A stretch of DNA of 37,999 nucleotides from Candidatus Agathobaculum stercoravium (GCA_019113065.1 DXIC01000032.1:1-37999); one strand, 5' to 3'; positions 29,663 to 37,999 are shown, numbered from the stretch's first letter. Notes: generated by a model not told the origin, from the sequence alone. Numbers and translations: made by a program.

Positions 29663-30094
29663 ATGAAAGAACTGAATTTTGAATCCGGCCTTGTGACCTA
29701 TTCGATCAACGGGGCGTGCGAGGTGTCGTTTAATCCGACGGACAGCAACTTCGTGGAACGCCTGTACTCCACGTTTGAAGAACTGGACAAAAAGCAGGAT
29801 GAGTATAAGGCACAGGTCGAAAAGCTTTCTGATAAGCGCGAAATCTTTGACTATGTGCATGAACGCGATGCAGAAATGCGCGGCATGATCGACGGCCTGT
29901 TTGCAACGCCGGTGTGCGATGCGCTGTTTGGAAGCATGAATGTTTATGCCATCGCAAACGGGCTGCCGGTATGGTGCAATTTCCTGCTTGCGGTCATGGA
30001 TGAGGTTGACACCACATTCACGAAGGAGCAGAAAGCAACCAATCCGAGAATTGCCAAGTACACAGCCAAGTATCAGAAATACCGCAGGAAATGA
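29663..30094 (+). CDS. Tail assembly chaperone
   Basis: The 143-residue, highly charged helical product (EELDKKQDEYKAQVEKLSDKREIFDYVHERDAEMRGMIDGLF) lies between tail tube and Gp15, the place of tail assembly chaperones that coat the tape measure. The gene ends in TGA TAA and the next gene has its own AAAGGAG, so I see no need for a frameshift fusion product here. GAGGAG precedes ATG 29663. Confidence 0.7.
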   Translation: MKELNFESGLVTYSINGACEVSFNPTDSNFVERLYSTFEELDKKQDEYKAQVEKLSDKREIFDYVHERDAEMRGMIDGLFATPVCDALFGSMNVYAIANGLPVWCNFLLAVMDEVDTTFTKEQKATNPRIAKYTAKYQKYRRK

Positions 30095-30109
30095 TAAAAG
30101 GAGCACAGC

Positions 30110-30685
30110 ATGGGTTACGGTTTGCCAAAAAGCGTAGAAATCAATGGTCAGGAATACGCAATCAGATATGATTTCAGGGTGATTCTTGATATTTTTGAAG
30201 CGCTCAACGACATTGACCTGAACGATCAGGAACGCGCCCTTGCTGTGCTCCAGATGTTTTATGTGGATTTTGATGGCTTGGAGGATTATGACGCCGCGCT
30301 GAAGGCGTGCTTCCAGTTCCTAAACGGTGGGAAGGAAAACCAAAACACCAAAAAGGAGCCGCAACTGGTGAATTGGGAATCCGACTTTTCACTGATTGCA
30401 GCTCCTGTAAACAGGGTTTTGGGATATGAAATTCGTGCAGTGGAATACGATGCGGGGAATAATTCCGGCGGTGTGCACTGGTACACATTTTTGAGTGCGT
30501 ACATGGAAATTGGGGACTGCTTATTTGCACAGGTGATCAATATCAGGGAGAAAAAAGCGAAAGGAAAGCCGCTGAACAAGACGGACAAGGAATTCTACCG
30601 CAAAAACCGCGATCTGGTCGATATTAAAATGCACTATACCGAAACGGAAAAAGACGTTTTGAAGCAGTGGACGGGAGAAAAATAA
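30110..30685 (+). CDS. Bacteriophage Gp15 family protein
   Basis: The 191-residue product begins MGYGLPKSVEINGQEYAIRYDFRVILDIFEALNDIDLNDQERALAVLQMFY, the pattern of the phage Gp15 family, which sits between the tail chaperone and the tape measure in Firmicute siphoviruses and probably acts as the second chaperone. The AAAGGAG site and ATG 30110 are clear. It is AT-richer than the genes before it and is followed by an inserted reverse-strand gene. Confidence 0.8.
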   Translation: MGYGLPKSVEINGQEYAIRYDFRVILDIFEALNDIDLNDQERALAVLQMFYVDFDGLEDYDAALKACFQFLNGGKENQNTKKEPQLVNWESDFSLIAAPVNRVLGYEIRAVEYDAGNNSGGVHWYTFLSAYMEIGDCLFAQVINIREKKAKGKPLNKTDKEFYRKNRDLVDIKMHYTETEKDVLKQWTGEK

Positions 30686-30707
30686 AACCGCCCGGAAAGG
30701 GCGGTTA
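30680..30707 (-). terminator. Terminator of the reverse-strand moron gene
   Basis: AACCGCCC-GGAAA-GGGCGGTT is an 8-bp stem that on the minus strand is followed by TTATTTTTC. The moron's stop lies in its arm. On the plus strand no T run follows, so late transcription could pass through. Confidence 0.75.
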
Positions 30708-31343
30708 CTCGACAGGCACAAACTGTACGTTTAGGCTCATTTCGATATAAATTTTATCGCCGTCGGTCAGCGTCAGATTATTGTAGCTTTTACTCCCTTC
30801 GACAGTGGAGGAATAGCCTCCGATAGAAGACGTAGATTCTCCCATTGTCTGCACCAATCCGGCGGGTTCCAGCGACGCAACATCGCCGCGGAGTACACCC
30901 AAACCCGAGACAGCGATACAGTCGTATTTCCCGGCTGCAATGTCCTGGCCGACTACATAAGTTCCAGGCCCAAAAACGAGGTCTTCACTTTCGATTTCTT
31001 CGGAAGAAGGTGCAGAATCCGATGTATTTTGTGCGGAATTATTCATTGCATTCTCGGCAGTAGCGGGAGAATGATCATTCTGAGACGAAAAAGCAATCTG
31101 TAATGCGCAGAATGCAAATATAAACACAATGATTACAGCGCATAGCATATATGCGGCTTGGTGTTGCTTTTTCCCGCAATGCGGGCAAACGCGCGCGGAT
31201 TTGGCGATTTGCTCCCCGCATTTCTTGCACGTCACAAGCTTGTCTCCCATCCATGCGCTCATGGATTTTGCACCACAGTGCGGGCAGACGGATGCTTTTT
31301 TCGGAATTTCGTTTCCGCAGACTTTGCAAATTTTTGTCTTCAT
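30705..31343 (-). CDS. Zinc-ribbon single-span membrane protein (moron)
   Basis: The 212-residue protein starts with two zinc ribbons: C6/C9/C20/C23 and C39/C42/C53/C56 (CKVCG...CPHCG and CKKCG...CPHCG). A membrane helix follows (about 64-85), then a Ser/Asn/Glu-rich linker and a beta-rich outer domain (DLVFGPGTYVVGQDIAAGKYDCIAVSG). It is encoded against the tail genes between Gp15 and the tape measure, with its own promoter and terminator, so it is a moron likely expressed in the lysogen and altering the host envelope. GGAGGGGATGAG precedes ATG 31343. Confidence 0.8.
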   Translation of the reverse strand: MKTKICKVCGNEIPKKASVCPHCGAKSMSAWMGDKLVTCKKCGEQIAKSARVCPHCGKKQHQAAYMLCAVIIVFIFAFCALQIAFSSQNDHSPATAENAMNNSAQNTSDSAPSSEEIESEDLVFGPGTYVVGQDIAAGKYDCIAVSGLGVLRGDVASLEPAGLVQTMGESTSSIGGYSSTVEGSKSYNNLTLTDGDKIYIEMSLNVQFVPVE

Positions 31344-31365
31344 CTCATCCCCTCCAAATAATTAC

Positions 31366-31394
31366 AATATAACACATTTCATTTCAGAAGTCGA
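31366..31394 (-). promoter_or_regulatory. Promoter of the moron gene
   Basis: On the minus strand there is an extended -10 TGTTATATT with TCGACT 17 bp upstream, just ahead of a GGAGGGG ribosome binding site. It allows expression of the moron while late tail genes are silent. Confidence 0.5.
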
Positions 31395-31414
31395 TAAAAA
31401 GGTGGTGACGGTCT

Positions 31415-33922
31415 ATGGCGGCCGATGGGTCTATTGTATTTGATGTGCAAATTGACGACCAGCAGGCACAAAAAGAATTGAATCGGTTGAATAAGAGGAT
31501 CCAAACCCTTACCGACCAGATATACAGTAAGCAGAAATTACAAATGCCGCTTGTCGAGCAGTCGAGACAGCTTGCCGCACAACTGGATGCCGCTAAAGTG
31601 TCATTGCAAAACATGCAGGGGACAGGAGGCGTTTCTTTCAATGCGGATCAGATAAGCGACCAAAGGGAACGTGTGCGGCTTTTGCAGGCTGAATGGAATA
31701 AAGTGCAGGGAAAGGTCGACCGTTACGAAGATGCAATCCAAAAGGCGACCACTGAACTCGAGATCGCAAAAACCAATGCAGGAGAGATGCAGCAGCGCCT
31801 TGCAGCTGGCAGCACAAGCAGCGAGCGAATGACCAGCGCTTTTAAAAGAGCCAATGCACAGGCAAAGAAGTTTACGCAAAACATCCGAAGTGCCGTGGGA
31901 ATGAGTTTTCTTTTCAGTTTCGCGTTTCAGGCCATGTCCTCTTTCACGGAATGGATGGGGAAGGTAATTCAGGTAAATGACGAAGCCTCTGCCGCGGTTG
32001 CACGATTAAGGGCGGCGTTTCTCACATTGGCGCAGCCGCTTCTTAACATTATCATTCCGGCGTTTACCACATTGGCGAATATCCTGACCGATATGGTAAT
32101 GGGCGCTGCGGCTCTTGTATCTACGCTCTTTGGATCCACGGTGGAAAACTCCAAAGAAGCAGCAGAAGGATTGTATGAGGAAACCAACGCGCTTGAAGAA
32201 ACCGGAAAGGCAGCAGAGGAAGCGAGCAAATCGCTGGCCGCATTCGATGAGATCAACAAGCTTTCCGATAGCACCAAAACGGCTACGAAGCAGGATCCGG
32301 CGGAAGGAATCCAGCCTGACTTTGCTGGCCTGGAAGAGGGTAATAGCTGGATTGCCAATATGATGAGTCAGGTTGCGGGGTGGGTCCCTGTTGCGTTGAT
32401 GCTCGGCGGAATTGCACTTATTGCAATCGGCGCGGCGATGGGCAGCCTCCTGCTGGTTACAGCCGGATTGGGCATTCTAGGATTTGGCATACTATCCGCC
32501 GTTGAAAATGAGCAGTTACAGTCGTGGGCGGAGACATTAGGCCTAAACAATGTGCAGGAATTTGTCGTTTTGGCAGTGATGCTGGGTGGAATCGCTATTA
32601 CGGCCATTGGCGCATCAATGGGGAATATCCTGATGGTCGTTTCCGGTTTGGCCCTGATCGGTATTGCCGTTGCTTATGCCACTCAAAGCGGCATGATGCA
32701 AGACTGGGCGGAAACTCTTGGGTTATCCAGGGCGGCTCAATATGTCACCGCTGCATTGCTGATTGGCGGCATGGCCCTTGTTGTTATTGGCGCGGTCACA
32801 CGAAACTATCTGATGATTGTTGCCGGCCTGGGATTACTTTCTGCGGGTATTTATGTTGGAGCGCAAAGTGGTGTCCTGCAAAGCTGGTGGGACGCGCTTC
32901 AGTTATCCGGCGCGGCCGGTTGGGTAACAGCAGGCCTGCTGATTGCAGGCATGGCATTTGTCGTTTTCGGTATTATCCTGCGGAATGTCGCAATGGTTAT
33001 TTCGGGCGTTGGGCTTTTTGCAGCGGGCGTCGCGGTCGGCGCTGGATCAGGAACTTTTGAATCATGGTGGGAAGTCTTACAGCTCCCTCAGGCGCAAAGC
33101 TGGGTTACCTCTGCGCTATTGATCGGCGGTATCGCGCTGACGGTAATCGGTATTGTGACCGTCAATATTGCGATGTTCATCGGCGGTCTGGCCATGATTT
33201 TTGCGGGCATCAATTACGGTGAGCAGTCCGGCACCTTTGACAACTGGTGGGATGTGCTCGGCTTGGAGCACGCGGACAGCTATGTCACCGCCGCGCTCCT
33301 GATCGGCGGCATGGCTCTGGTCGTGTTTGGCATCGTGACCGCGAATGTCCTGATGGTGATTGGTGGCCTTGCGCTTTTGGGCGTTGCGGCCGTATACGGC
33401 AGCAGCACAGGTACATTTGAGAGCTGGTCGGATGCGTTGCATCTGGACGACGTTGCGGGTAAAGTGACCGCAGCGATTATGCTTGCAGGCATTGCTTTGA
33501 TCGGAATCGGCGCCTCAACGCTGAACCCTGTGCTGGTTCTCGCCGGTCTGGCACTGCTGGGTGTTGGTGCAATCGGCAATTACCTGACTGGAGATGGCGG
33601 AACGGGAAGTGCGCGCTCACGCATGCTTGCGGCTCCAAATTTCCAGCAATATGAGATCCCCGCGCTGGCAAGAGGTGCAGTCATCCCGCCCAATCGTGAA
33701 TTCCTTGCCGTATTGGGCGATCAGAAAAACGGCACCAATATCGAGGCGCCGGTTTCCGAAATCGAAGCCGCTGTTGCGCGAGGTATGCAGAAGTACATCG
33801 GAACAGGAGGCGGCCAGCAAACCGTTATTTTGGAGGTAGACAAGAAGGTTCTGGGCCGCGTCGCCTATCAGGTGAACAAGGAAGAAAGCCGCCGTATTGG
33901 CGTGAATTTGGTAGGTGTGTGA
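31415..33922 (+). CDS. Tail tape measure protein with seven 60-residue hydrophobic repeats
   Basis: The 835-residue product has an N-terminal coiled coil (about 15-150), a hydrophobic segment (about 160-240) and, from residue about 327, tandem repeats exactly 60 residues long, each with two glycine-rich hydrophobic helices (for example LLIGGMALVVIGAV) and a tryptophan segment such as SGTFESWWEVLQL. The C-terminal part (about 730-835) is polar. Tape measures set tail length and enter the host envelope during DNA injection. The low-complexity membrane repeats may form a channel. GGTGGTGA precedes ATG 31415. Confidence 0.85.
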   Translation: MAADGSIVFDVQIDDQQAQKELNRLNKRIQTLTDQIYSKQKLQMPLVEQSRQLAAQLDAAKVSLQNMQGTGGVSFNADQISDQRERVRLLQAEWNKVQGKVDRYEDAIQKATTELEIAKTNAGEMQQRLAAGSTSSERMTSAFKRANAQAKKFTQNIRSAVGMSFLFSFAFQAMSSFTEWMGKVIQVNDEASAAVARLRAAFLTLAQPLLNIIIPAFTTLANILTDMVMGAAALVSTLFGSTVENSKEAAEGLYEETNALEETGKAAEEASKSLAAFDEINKLSDSTKTATKQDPAEGIQPDFAGLEEGNSWIANMMSQVAGWVPVALMLGGIALIAIGAAMGSLLLVTAGLGILGFGILSAVENEQLQSWAETLGLNNVQEFVVLAVMLGGIAITAIGASMGNILMVVSGLALIGIAVAYATQSGMMQDWAETLGLSRAAQYVTAALLIGGMALVVIGAVTRNYLMIVAGLGLLSAGIYVGAQSGVLQSWWDALQLSGAAGWVTAGLLIAGMAFVVFGIILRNVAMVISGVGLFAAGVAVGAGSGTFESWWEVLQLPQAQSWVTSALLIGGIALTVIGIVTVNIAMFIGGLAMIFAGINYGEQSGTFDNWWDVLGLEHADSYVTAALLIGGMALVVFGIVTANVLMVIGGLALLGVAAVYGSSTGTFESWSDALHLDDVAGKVTAAIMLAGIALIGIGASTLNPVLVLAGLALLGVGAIGNYLTGDGGTGSARSRMLAAPNFQQYEIPALARGAVIPPNREFLAVLGDQKNGTNIEAPVSEIEAAVARGMQKYIGTGGGQQTVILEVDKKVLGRVAYQVNKEESRRIGVNLVGV
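32393..33590 (+). repeat. Seven 180-bp in-phase repeats in the tape measure gene
   Basis: The same block (encoding ALLIGGMAL-type sequence) begins at 32393, 32573, 32753, 32933, 33113, 33293 and 33473, exactly 180 bp apart with no indels. The copies have diverged in DNA sequence but keep the protein pattern. Six are full length and the last is partial. Confidence 0.85.
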
Positions 33923-33923
33923 A

Positions 33924-34319
33924 TTGAGTTACATCAAGTTAAATGGGGTGGAATTTGACGCGAATGTCGCGATTTCCTCGTATAACCGGCATTTTGACGT
34001 GCTCGACGGGGATAATGCCGGTCGCACGCTGTCGGGACTGATGAGCCGGGATGTGATCGGTACTTATATCGGCCATCAGATCACAGTGTTCCGCAGGGGT
34101 GACAACTATCAGGGGCTGGATGCCTTCTGGGACTATCTCATCGAACATTCGGTTGATGATTCGGTATTGCTCGAAGCTGCGGACGGTCAGACGACGATTT
34201 CTTATCAGGCATACTACACAAGCGGTTCGCAGGACTTGGAAAAGGTCGAGAATGGCATCAATTATTGGGGCGAAATACAGATCAGTTTCGTCCCGATGGA
34301 CGCACAGATCAAACCGTAG
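33924..34319 (+). CDS. Distal tail-type protein
   Basis: The 131-residue product begins MSYIKLNGVEFDANVAISSYNRHFDVLDGDNAGRTLSG and is beta-rich, like small distal tail proteins located between the tape measure and the baseplate protein. TTG 33924 is chosen because AGGTG lies about seven bases upstream; the track's GTG 33915 is inside the tape measure's end. The protein ends FVPMDAQIKP. Confidence 0.65.
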   Translation: MSYIKLNGVEFDANVAISSYNRHFDVLDGDNAGRTLSGLMSRDVIGTYIGHQITVFRRGDNYQGLDAFWDYLIEHSVDDSVLLEAADGQTTISYQAYYTSGSQDLEKVENGINYWGEIQISFVPMDAQIKP

Positions 34320-34322
34320 GAG

Positions 34323-36443
34323 GTGTTTACTATCAGCAACAGGATTGAATATCTCGATCATGTGTTCGAGGGGCAGGCCATCAAAAGGGGCAACCCCTAC
34401 TATGCCCGGTCGCTGACCTCAAGTTCTCTTGAAATTGATTCGTTTGACTTTGAGGTGCTCAGCTCCGACACCACCCTGACAAAATTCGTGCGCAACACGC
34501 CGCTGACCTACTACCACGACGACGTGCAAATGGGCATCTTCTACGTCCAGAAGATATCGCGCATTAACGGTTATGCATACCGCTTTGAATGCACGTCCAC
34601 CGTCGGCCTGCTGGATGAATCCTACCACAACGGCGGGATCTATACCGGCGAGACGGTGAAAGAGGTCGTCGAGGACATCTGCGGGCCGTTCCCGGTCTGG
34701 ATCAAAACCAACATCCAGAATATCCAGCTATACGGCTGGCTTCCCATCGCGACCCGCCGGGAAAACCTGTCGCAGGTGCTGTTTGCCATCGGCGCAACGC
34801 TCAAGGTGGACTACAACGGCACACTCCGCGTCGAGGGGCTGTGGGACGGCCAGTCAACCGAGATCGACGCAGGCCACATGCATGCCGGCGGCTCAGTGGA
34901 ATACAGTACGCCGGTGACGCAGGTCATCGTGACCGAACACGCCTACACCGCGAACGCGACTGAGACGACCGAGCTGTTCAGCGGCACGACCGCGGCAGGG
35001 GACAAGATCACATTCGACGAACCCTGTTATGATCTGGCGGCGGAGGGTTTCAGCATCCTCGAGGCGGCCGCCAATTACGCGATCGTAAGCGCAGGCAGCG
35101 GCACCTTGATAGGCAAGAAATACGTCCACACCACCCGCCAGATCGTCAAGGACGTGCAGCCGGCAGCCCGTGAGCTGGTCTCGCAGTCGGACAACATTGT
35201 CACGGTTGAGAATGCGACGCTGGTTTCCCTTGTGAACGCGAATGCGGTTGCGGACAGGCTGGTGAATTACTACGCCTGCACGGAGCGCATCGTAAACAAG
35301 ATGGTGACGCAGCGCGAATCGCCGGGCGATGTGGTGAGCGTGTATCATCCATACGAAGACATCGCGGTGCAGGGCTGCATGGAATCGTCGGATGTCACGG
35401 TATCGGGCAAACTGGCGTCGGCGGAAAGCATCCTGATCGGCTACACCCCGTCGGACATCGGCGAGCAGGAATACTATGACACGGTTGAGGTCGTCGCCCA
35501 GTCGGGCGCATGGACCGTGCCGGAGAACGTCACATCGATCCGCATTGTGCTGATCGGCGGCGGGCAGGGCGGCGCGAGCGGACGGAAAGGCGAGGACGGG
35601 GAAACTGGTACTTCGTCTCCGGGCGACGGCGGCGCGGGTGGCCTTGGCGGGGATGGCGGTTCCGGCGGCAAGATCAATCAGGCCGAAATCACCGTGGAGC
35701 CGGGTTCCGTCCATCAGGTTTCTATTGGTACCGGTGGCACGGGCGGCGCATTTTCCGGTGACGGAAACAATGCGGGCAATGCTGGCACCGATACGACGTT
35801 CGACGCTTACACATCGGCCGACGGCGCGTCATCGCCGAACGGGATAACCGACCCTGTCAATCAGGTCACCTATGCCACACCGGGGGACACCGGCGGCAGT
35901 GGTGCGGATGGCGGCAAGGGCGGCAGCTGGTCGGAGAGTGCCCATCCGGGCGGATCGGTTGGCAATTATACTGGCGGATCCCCGGGCGAGGATGACAGTG
36001 TAATCCTCTCGAACGCCGAATATTACGCCTTTGCGGGTGGCGGCGGTGGCGCTGCCATGGGCGCAAACGGCGGAAATGGTGGAGATGGCGATGTATCCCA
36101 CGTCGACGACCATCTGGGGCAAGGCCCCGGCTATTTGGGACAGGGCGGCTCTGGTGGCAACGGTGCAAGCGCTACTCTAGCTCCTTTGCAGGCATCTGGC
36201 TATGGAACCGGTGGCACCGGAGGGTATGGCGGTGGCGGTGGCGCTGGAGGCGGCGGCACGCAATCCACCTTTACTTGGGATAGCGCCGGGGGCACTGGTG
36301 GCAACGGAGGCTTGGGCGGCACAGGCGCACCGGGGTGTGTCTTGATCTATTACCGCGTCTATGCGGCATCGAGCGCCGGTCGGTTTCTCACCAAAGACGG
36401 CTTGGGATTTAACGAGCTTCACAACAGAATGGTGGTGGTTTGA
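34323..36443 (+). CDS. Baseplate/tail protein with glycine-rich C-terminal domain
   Basis: The N-terminal part (about 1-370) resembles siphovirus baseplate proteins (YLDHVFEGQAIKRGNPYYARSLTSSS...). From residue about 410 to 680 the sequence is very glycine-rich (GGAGGLGGDGGSGG, GGGGAGGGG and similar), interrupted by short hydrophobic turns, as in glycine-rich tail adhesins that pack as polyglycine helices. It probably contacts the host surface. The only good ribosome site, AGGAGGTG (34318-34325), overlaps GTG 34323 and lies eight bases before ATC 34332, so the true start may be ATC. Confidence 0.75.
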   Translation: MFTISNRIEYLDHVFEGQAIKRGNPYYARSLTSSSLEIDSFDFEVLSSDTTLTKFVRNTPLTYYHDDVQMGIFYVQKISRINGYAYRFECTSTVGLLDESYHNGGIYTGETVKEVVEDICGPFPVWIKTNIQNIQLYGWLPIATRRENLSQVLFAIGATLKVDYNGTLRVEGLWDGQSTEIDAGHMHAGGSVEYSTPVTQVIVTEHAYTANATETTELFSGTTAAGDKITFDEPCYDLAAEGFSILEAAANYAIVSAGSGTLIGKKYVHTTRQIVKDVQPAARELVSQSDNIVTVENATLVSLVNANAVADRLVNYYACTERIVNKMVTQRESPGDVVSVYHPYEDIAVQGCMESSDVTVSGKLASAESILIGYTPSDIGEQEYYDTVEVVAQSGAWTVPENVTSIRIVLIGGGQGGASGRKGEDGETGTSSPGDGGAGGLGGDGGSGGKINQAEITVEPGSVHQVSIGTGGTGGAFSGDGNNAGNAGTDTTFDAYTSADGASSPNGITDPVNQVTYATPGDTGGSGADGGKGGSWSESAHPGGSVGNYTGGSPGEDDSVILSNAEYYAFAGGGGGAAMGANGGNGGDGDVSHVDDHLGQGPGYLGQGGSGGNGASATLAPLQASGYGTGGTGGYGGGGGAGGGGTQSTFTWDSAGGTGGNGGLGGTGAPGCVLIYYRVYAASSAGRFLTKDGLGFNELHNRMVVV

Positions 36444-37360
36444 TGTCAACGTATTATACCAGCAAATACAGCGGTGAGGAAATCGATGCATTACTTGATG
36501 GCGTGGCCGTCTTCGGCGGCGCGACGACCCCGCAGGGAGCGCTTGCCAACCTGGGCGCGGGGGTGCGACCGAATCTGCTGATAAATCCATTTTTTGAGGT
36601 GAATCAGCGGGGGCAGACAAGTTACAGCAGCACATACGGTGTATATACCGTTGATGGTTGGCTGCTCAACAATGCTGAAACAGCAACAGTAAATGTGCTA
36701 TCCAATGGGGTGCAAATCGTTGCCGGAACCGTCACTGCGCAGTTCAGGCAGTATCTCGAATCTTTGTCGGATGGAGTATACACGTTATCGTTCCTGTTTA
36801 CCGACGGTTCGCTGGGATATGCGGTATATGAAAAATCCGGTACGGCATATACCCGGAAGGACTATACTCCATCGAATGTATGGGGCATGGGAATGCAGGA
36901 TACCAGCGGAAAACCGACTGCGTACATGTATGTACAAGCCGGAATGAGTGCGGCTCCTGTCGCATCAAAACTTGAATCGGGCGAAGGCCAGACCCTCGCC
37001 TATCAGGACGATACCGGCGCATGGCAGCTCCTGCCGCAGCCGGAGAGCGATTATGCGACGCAGCTGGCGAGGTGCCAGAGGTATTACCTGCCGATTGATC
37101 AAATGGAGTACCGCGCTGGGCAGGTAGGAACAAATTATATTAGTTTTTCTGTTCCGACTCCGGGGACAATGAGAACAAACCCTGTTTTGGCTGGGACAGC
37201 CAATATCAAAGCAACGAATGGAACGACGCAAAGCGGATTTGCAATATCGTTTGTAACGCGTGGCGGAATTGCACGCGCTTATGCGGCCAAAAATGCGCAT
37301 GGACTTACAGATGCGATAATCGCATTTGAATCCGGCTCGGCGTTGTCTGCTGAACTGTGA
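36443..37360 (+). CDS. Tail fibre/receptor-binding protein
   Basis: The 305-residue product begins MSTYYTSKYSGEEIDALLDGVAVFGG, followed by NLLINPFFEVNQRGQTSYSS...YTVDGWLLNN, a pattern I know from gut-phage tail fibres and carbohydrate-binding tail modules. ATG 36443 shares one base with the upstream TGA; the track's TTG 36440 has no advantage. It lies after the baseplate protein, where receptor-binding proteins are usual. The sugar target is unknown. Confidence 0.7.
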   Translation: MSTYYTSKYSGEEIDALLDGVAVFGGATTPQGALANLGAGVRPNLLINPFFEVNQRGQTSYSSTYGVYTVDGWLLNNAETATVNVLSNGVQIVAGTVTAQFRQYLESLSDGVYTLSFLFTDGSLGYAVYEKSGTAYTRKDYTPSNVWGMGMQDTSGKPTAYMYVQAGMSAAPVASKLESGEGQTLAYQDDTGAWQLLPQPESDYATQLARCQRYYLPIDQMEYRAGQVGTNYISFSVPTPGTMRTNPVLAGTANIKATNGTTQSGFAISFVTRGGIARAYAAKNAHGLTDAIIAFESGSALSAEL

Positions 37361-37368
37361 GGTGCCAC

Positions 37369-37999
37369 ATGAACGAAAACACATCAAAAGTATATGTCCT
37401 TCTGGACGACCAAAGCCGCATTATCCGCTGCGAAGGCGGCTACACCACTCCCAATGACCTGACCGACTGGGTGCAGATCGACGAGGGCACGGGGGACAGG
37501 TACAACTTGTGCCAGAGCCATTATTTCGACGGCGGCCTTTACACCGACGACGGCTTTCCGCGGTACAAGCTCGCAGACGGCGCGCCGGTGCTGCGCTCAG
37601 ATGAGGAAATCGAGGCGGACAGGGCGGCGATACCTGCGCCGGAGCTGGACATTACCCCGCAGCTGCGCGTGGCGGCAATGGCCTTTGTAGCGAGTGCGAC
37701 CACGATCCCGGACGCGCAGGCGCTTGAGATGCCCGACCTTTTCCCGACGTGGGAGACTGTGCTCGCAGAGGGCAAGGAGCTTGTCGCAGAGCGCGTCATC
37801 AGCAAGGACGGCCAGCTGCACCGCGTGGTGCAGGCGGTCACGCCGCAGGAGCACCAGCCGCCGGACGGCGAGGGTATGCTCGCAATCTATCGCCCGATCA
37901 ATCCGGAGCACGCAGGCGACAAGTACGACCCCATCCCGTACAGCGGCAATATGGAGCTGGAGGCGGGGCTGTACTACACGCAGGACGGCGTACTGTACC
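37369..37999 (+). CDS. Tail fibre-associated protein, 3' end outside window
   Basis: This frame is open to the window edge and so is absent from the ORF track. ATG 37369 follows GAGGTG. It begins MNENTSKVYVLLDDQSRIIRCEGGYTTPNDL and runs about 210 codons to a segment PIPYSGNMELEAGLYYTQDGVLY typical of Firmicute phage tail-fibre or carbohydrate-binding C-terminal repeats. Overlap with the preceding receptor-binding gene is absent; the gap is eight bases. Function by position: tail fibre or fibre-associated. Confidence 0.65.
   Translation, partial: MNENTSKVYVLLDDQSRIIRCEGGYTTPNDLTDWVQIDEGTGDRYNLCQSHYFDGGLYTDDGFPRYKLADGAPVLRSDEEIEADRAAIPAPELDITPQLRVAAMAFVASATTIPDAQALEMPDLFPTWETVLAEGKELVAERVISKDGQLHRVVQAVTPQEHQPPDGEGMLAIYRPINPEHAGDKYDPIPYSGNMELEAGLYYTQDGVLY

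Noticed and set aside
30085-30115. Programmed frameshift joining tail chaperone and Gp15
   Set aside because: Both are in the same frame separated by TGA TAA, no slippery heptamer is evident, and Gp15 has its own strong ribosome site.
1-37999. CRISPR array or IS element
   Set aside because: No regularly spaced identical repeats with unique spacers and no transposase gene were seen; the repeats found are inside coding genes or are operators.

Overview
The window looks like a GC-rich Firmicute of the class Clostridia carrying most of an integrated siphovirus (prophage). The host assignment rests on four things: an RpoD-like C-terminus, an A-type RNase P RNA, strong AGGAGG ribosome binding sites, and phage gene families typical of Clostridia. 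Genus cannot be decided from the sequence.

Host part (about 1-4471). The 3' end of the main sigma factor gene is followed by stacked hairpin terminators, then rnpB on the minus strand with a consensus promoter. Divergent from it, murD has its own consensus promoter. A MATE-type exporter gene (minus) lies downstream of a TetR-type regulator gene (minus). The exporter has its own perfect promoter and a leader carrying a terminator-like hairpin just before the ribosome binding site. The chromosome is interrupted at 4417-4471 by the 3' half of a tRNA-Leu(CAG), the left attachment site of the prophage. The other end lies beyond the right edge of the window.

Prophage, lysogeny block (4472-7287, minus): tyrosine integrase, a four-helix membrane protein, a short ImmA-like peptidase and a cI-like repressor. 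The switch region (7328-7450) has two strong promoters that face each other, each with a near-identical operator in its spacer. A compact promoter-terminator unit at 6588-6691 predicts a small antisense RNA.

Prophage, early block (7479-20661, plus): a Cro-like regulator, small proteins, a Rad50/SbcC-like ATPase with a zinc hook, an NGO0469-like protein, a metallo-beta-lactamase-fold protein, a replisome organiser with internal 15-bp repeats, a sigma region 4-like protein, a DUF4406-type protein, a large SNF2 helicase-DNA methyltransferase fusion, a PAPS-reductase-like protein, an HNH endonuclease, an ASCH-like protein and an ArpU/RinA-like regulator. Most neighbours overlap by 1-4 bases, so translation is probably coupled.

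Prophage, late block (20916 to the right edge, plus): terminase small and large subunits, portal, minor capsid protein, GP20-type scaffold, P22-like coat protein, connector genes, tail tube, tail chaperone, Gp15, tape measure, distal tail protein, a glycine-rich tail protein, a putative receptor-binding protein and an unfinished tail gene. A reverse-strand zinc-ribbon membrane gene with its own promoter and terminator (a moron) sits between Gp15 and the tape measure. Lysis genes are not in the window.

The most unusual content is non-coding: a three-way-junction RNA ending in a U-tract followed by a tRNA-like minihelix just before the terminase, a predicted kissing-loop RNA just before the scaffold gene, and the face-to-face repressor switch. 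Among proteins, the tape measure has seven repeats exactly 60 residues apart, and the helicase-methyltransferase next to a PAPS-reductase-like protein is a possible DNA-modification module. All functions are inferred from sequence features and remembered family patterns; no database search was run.
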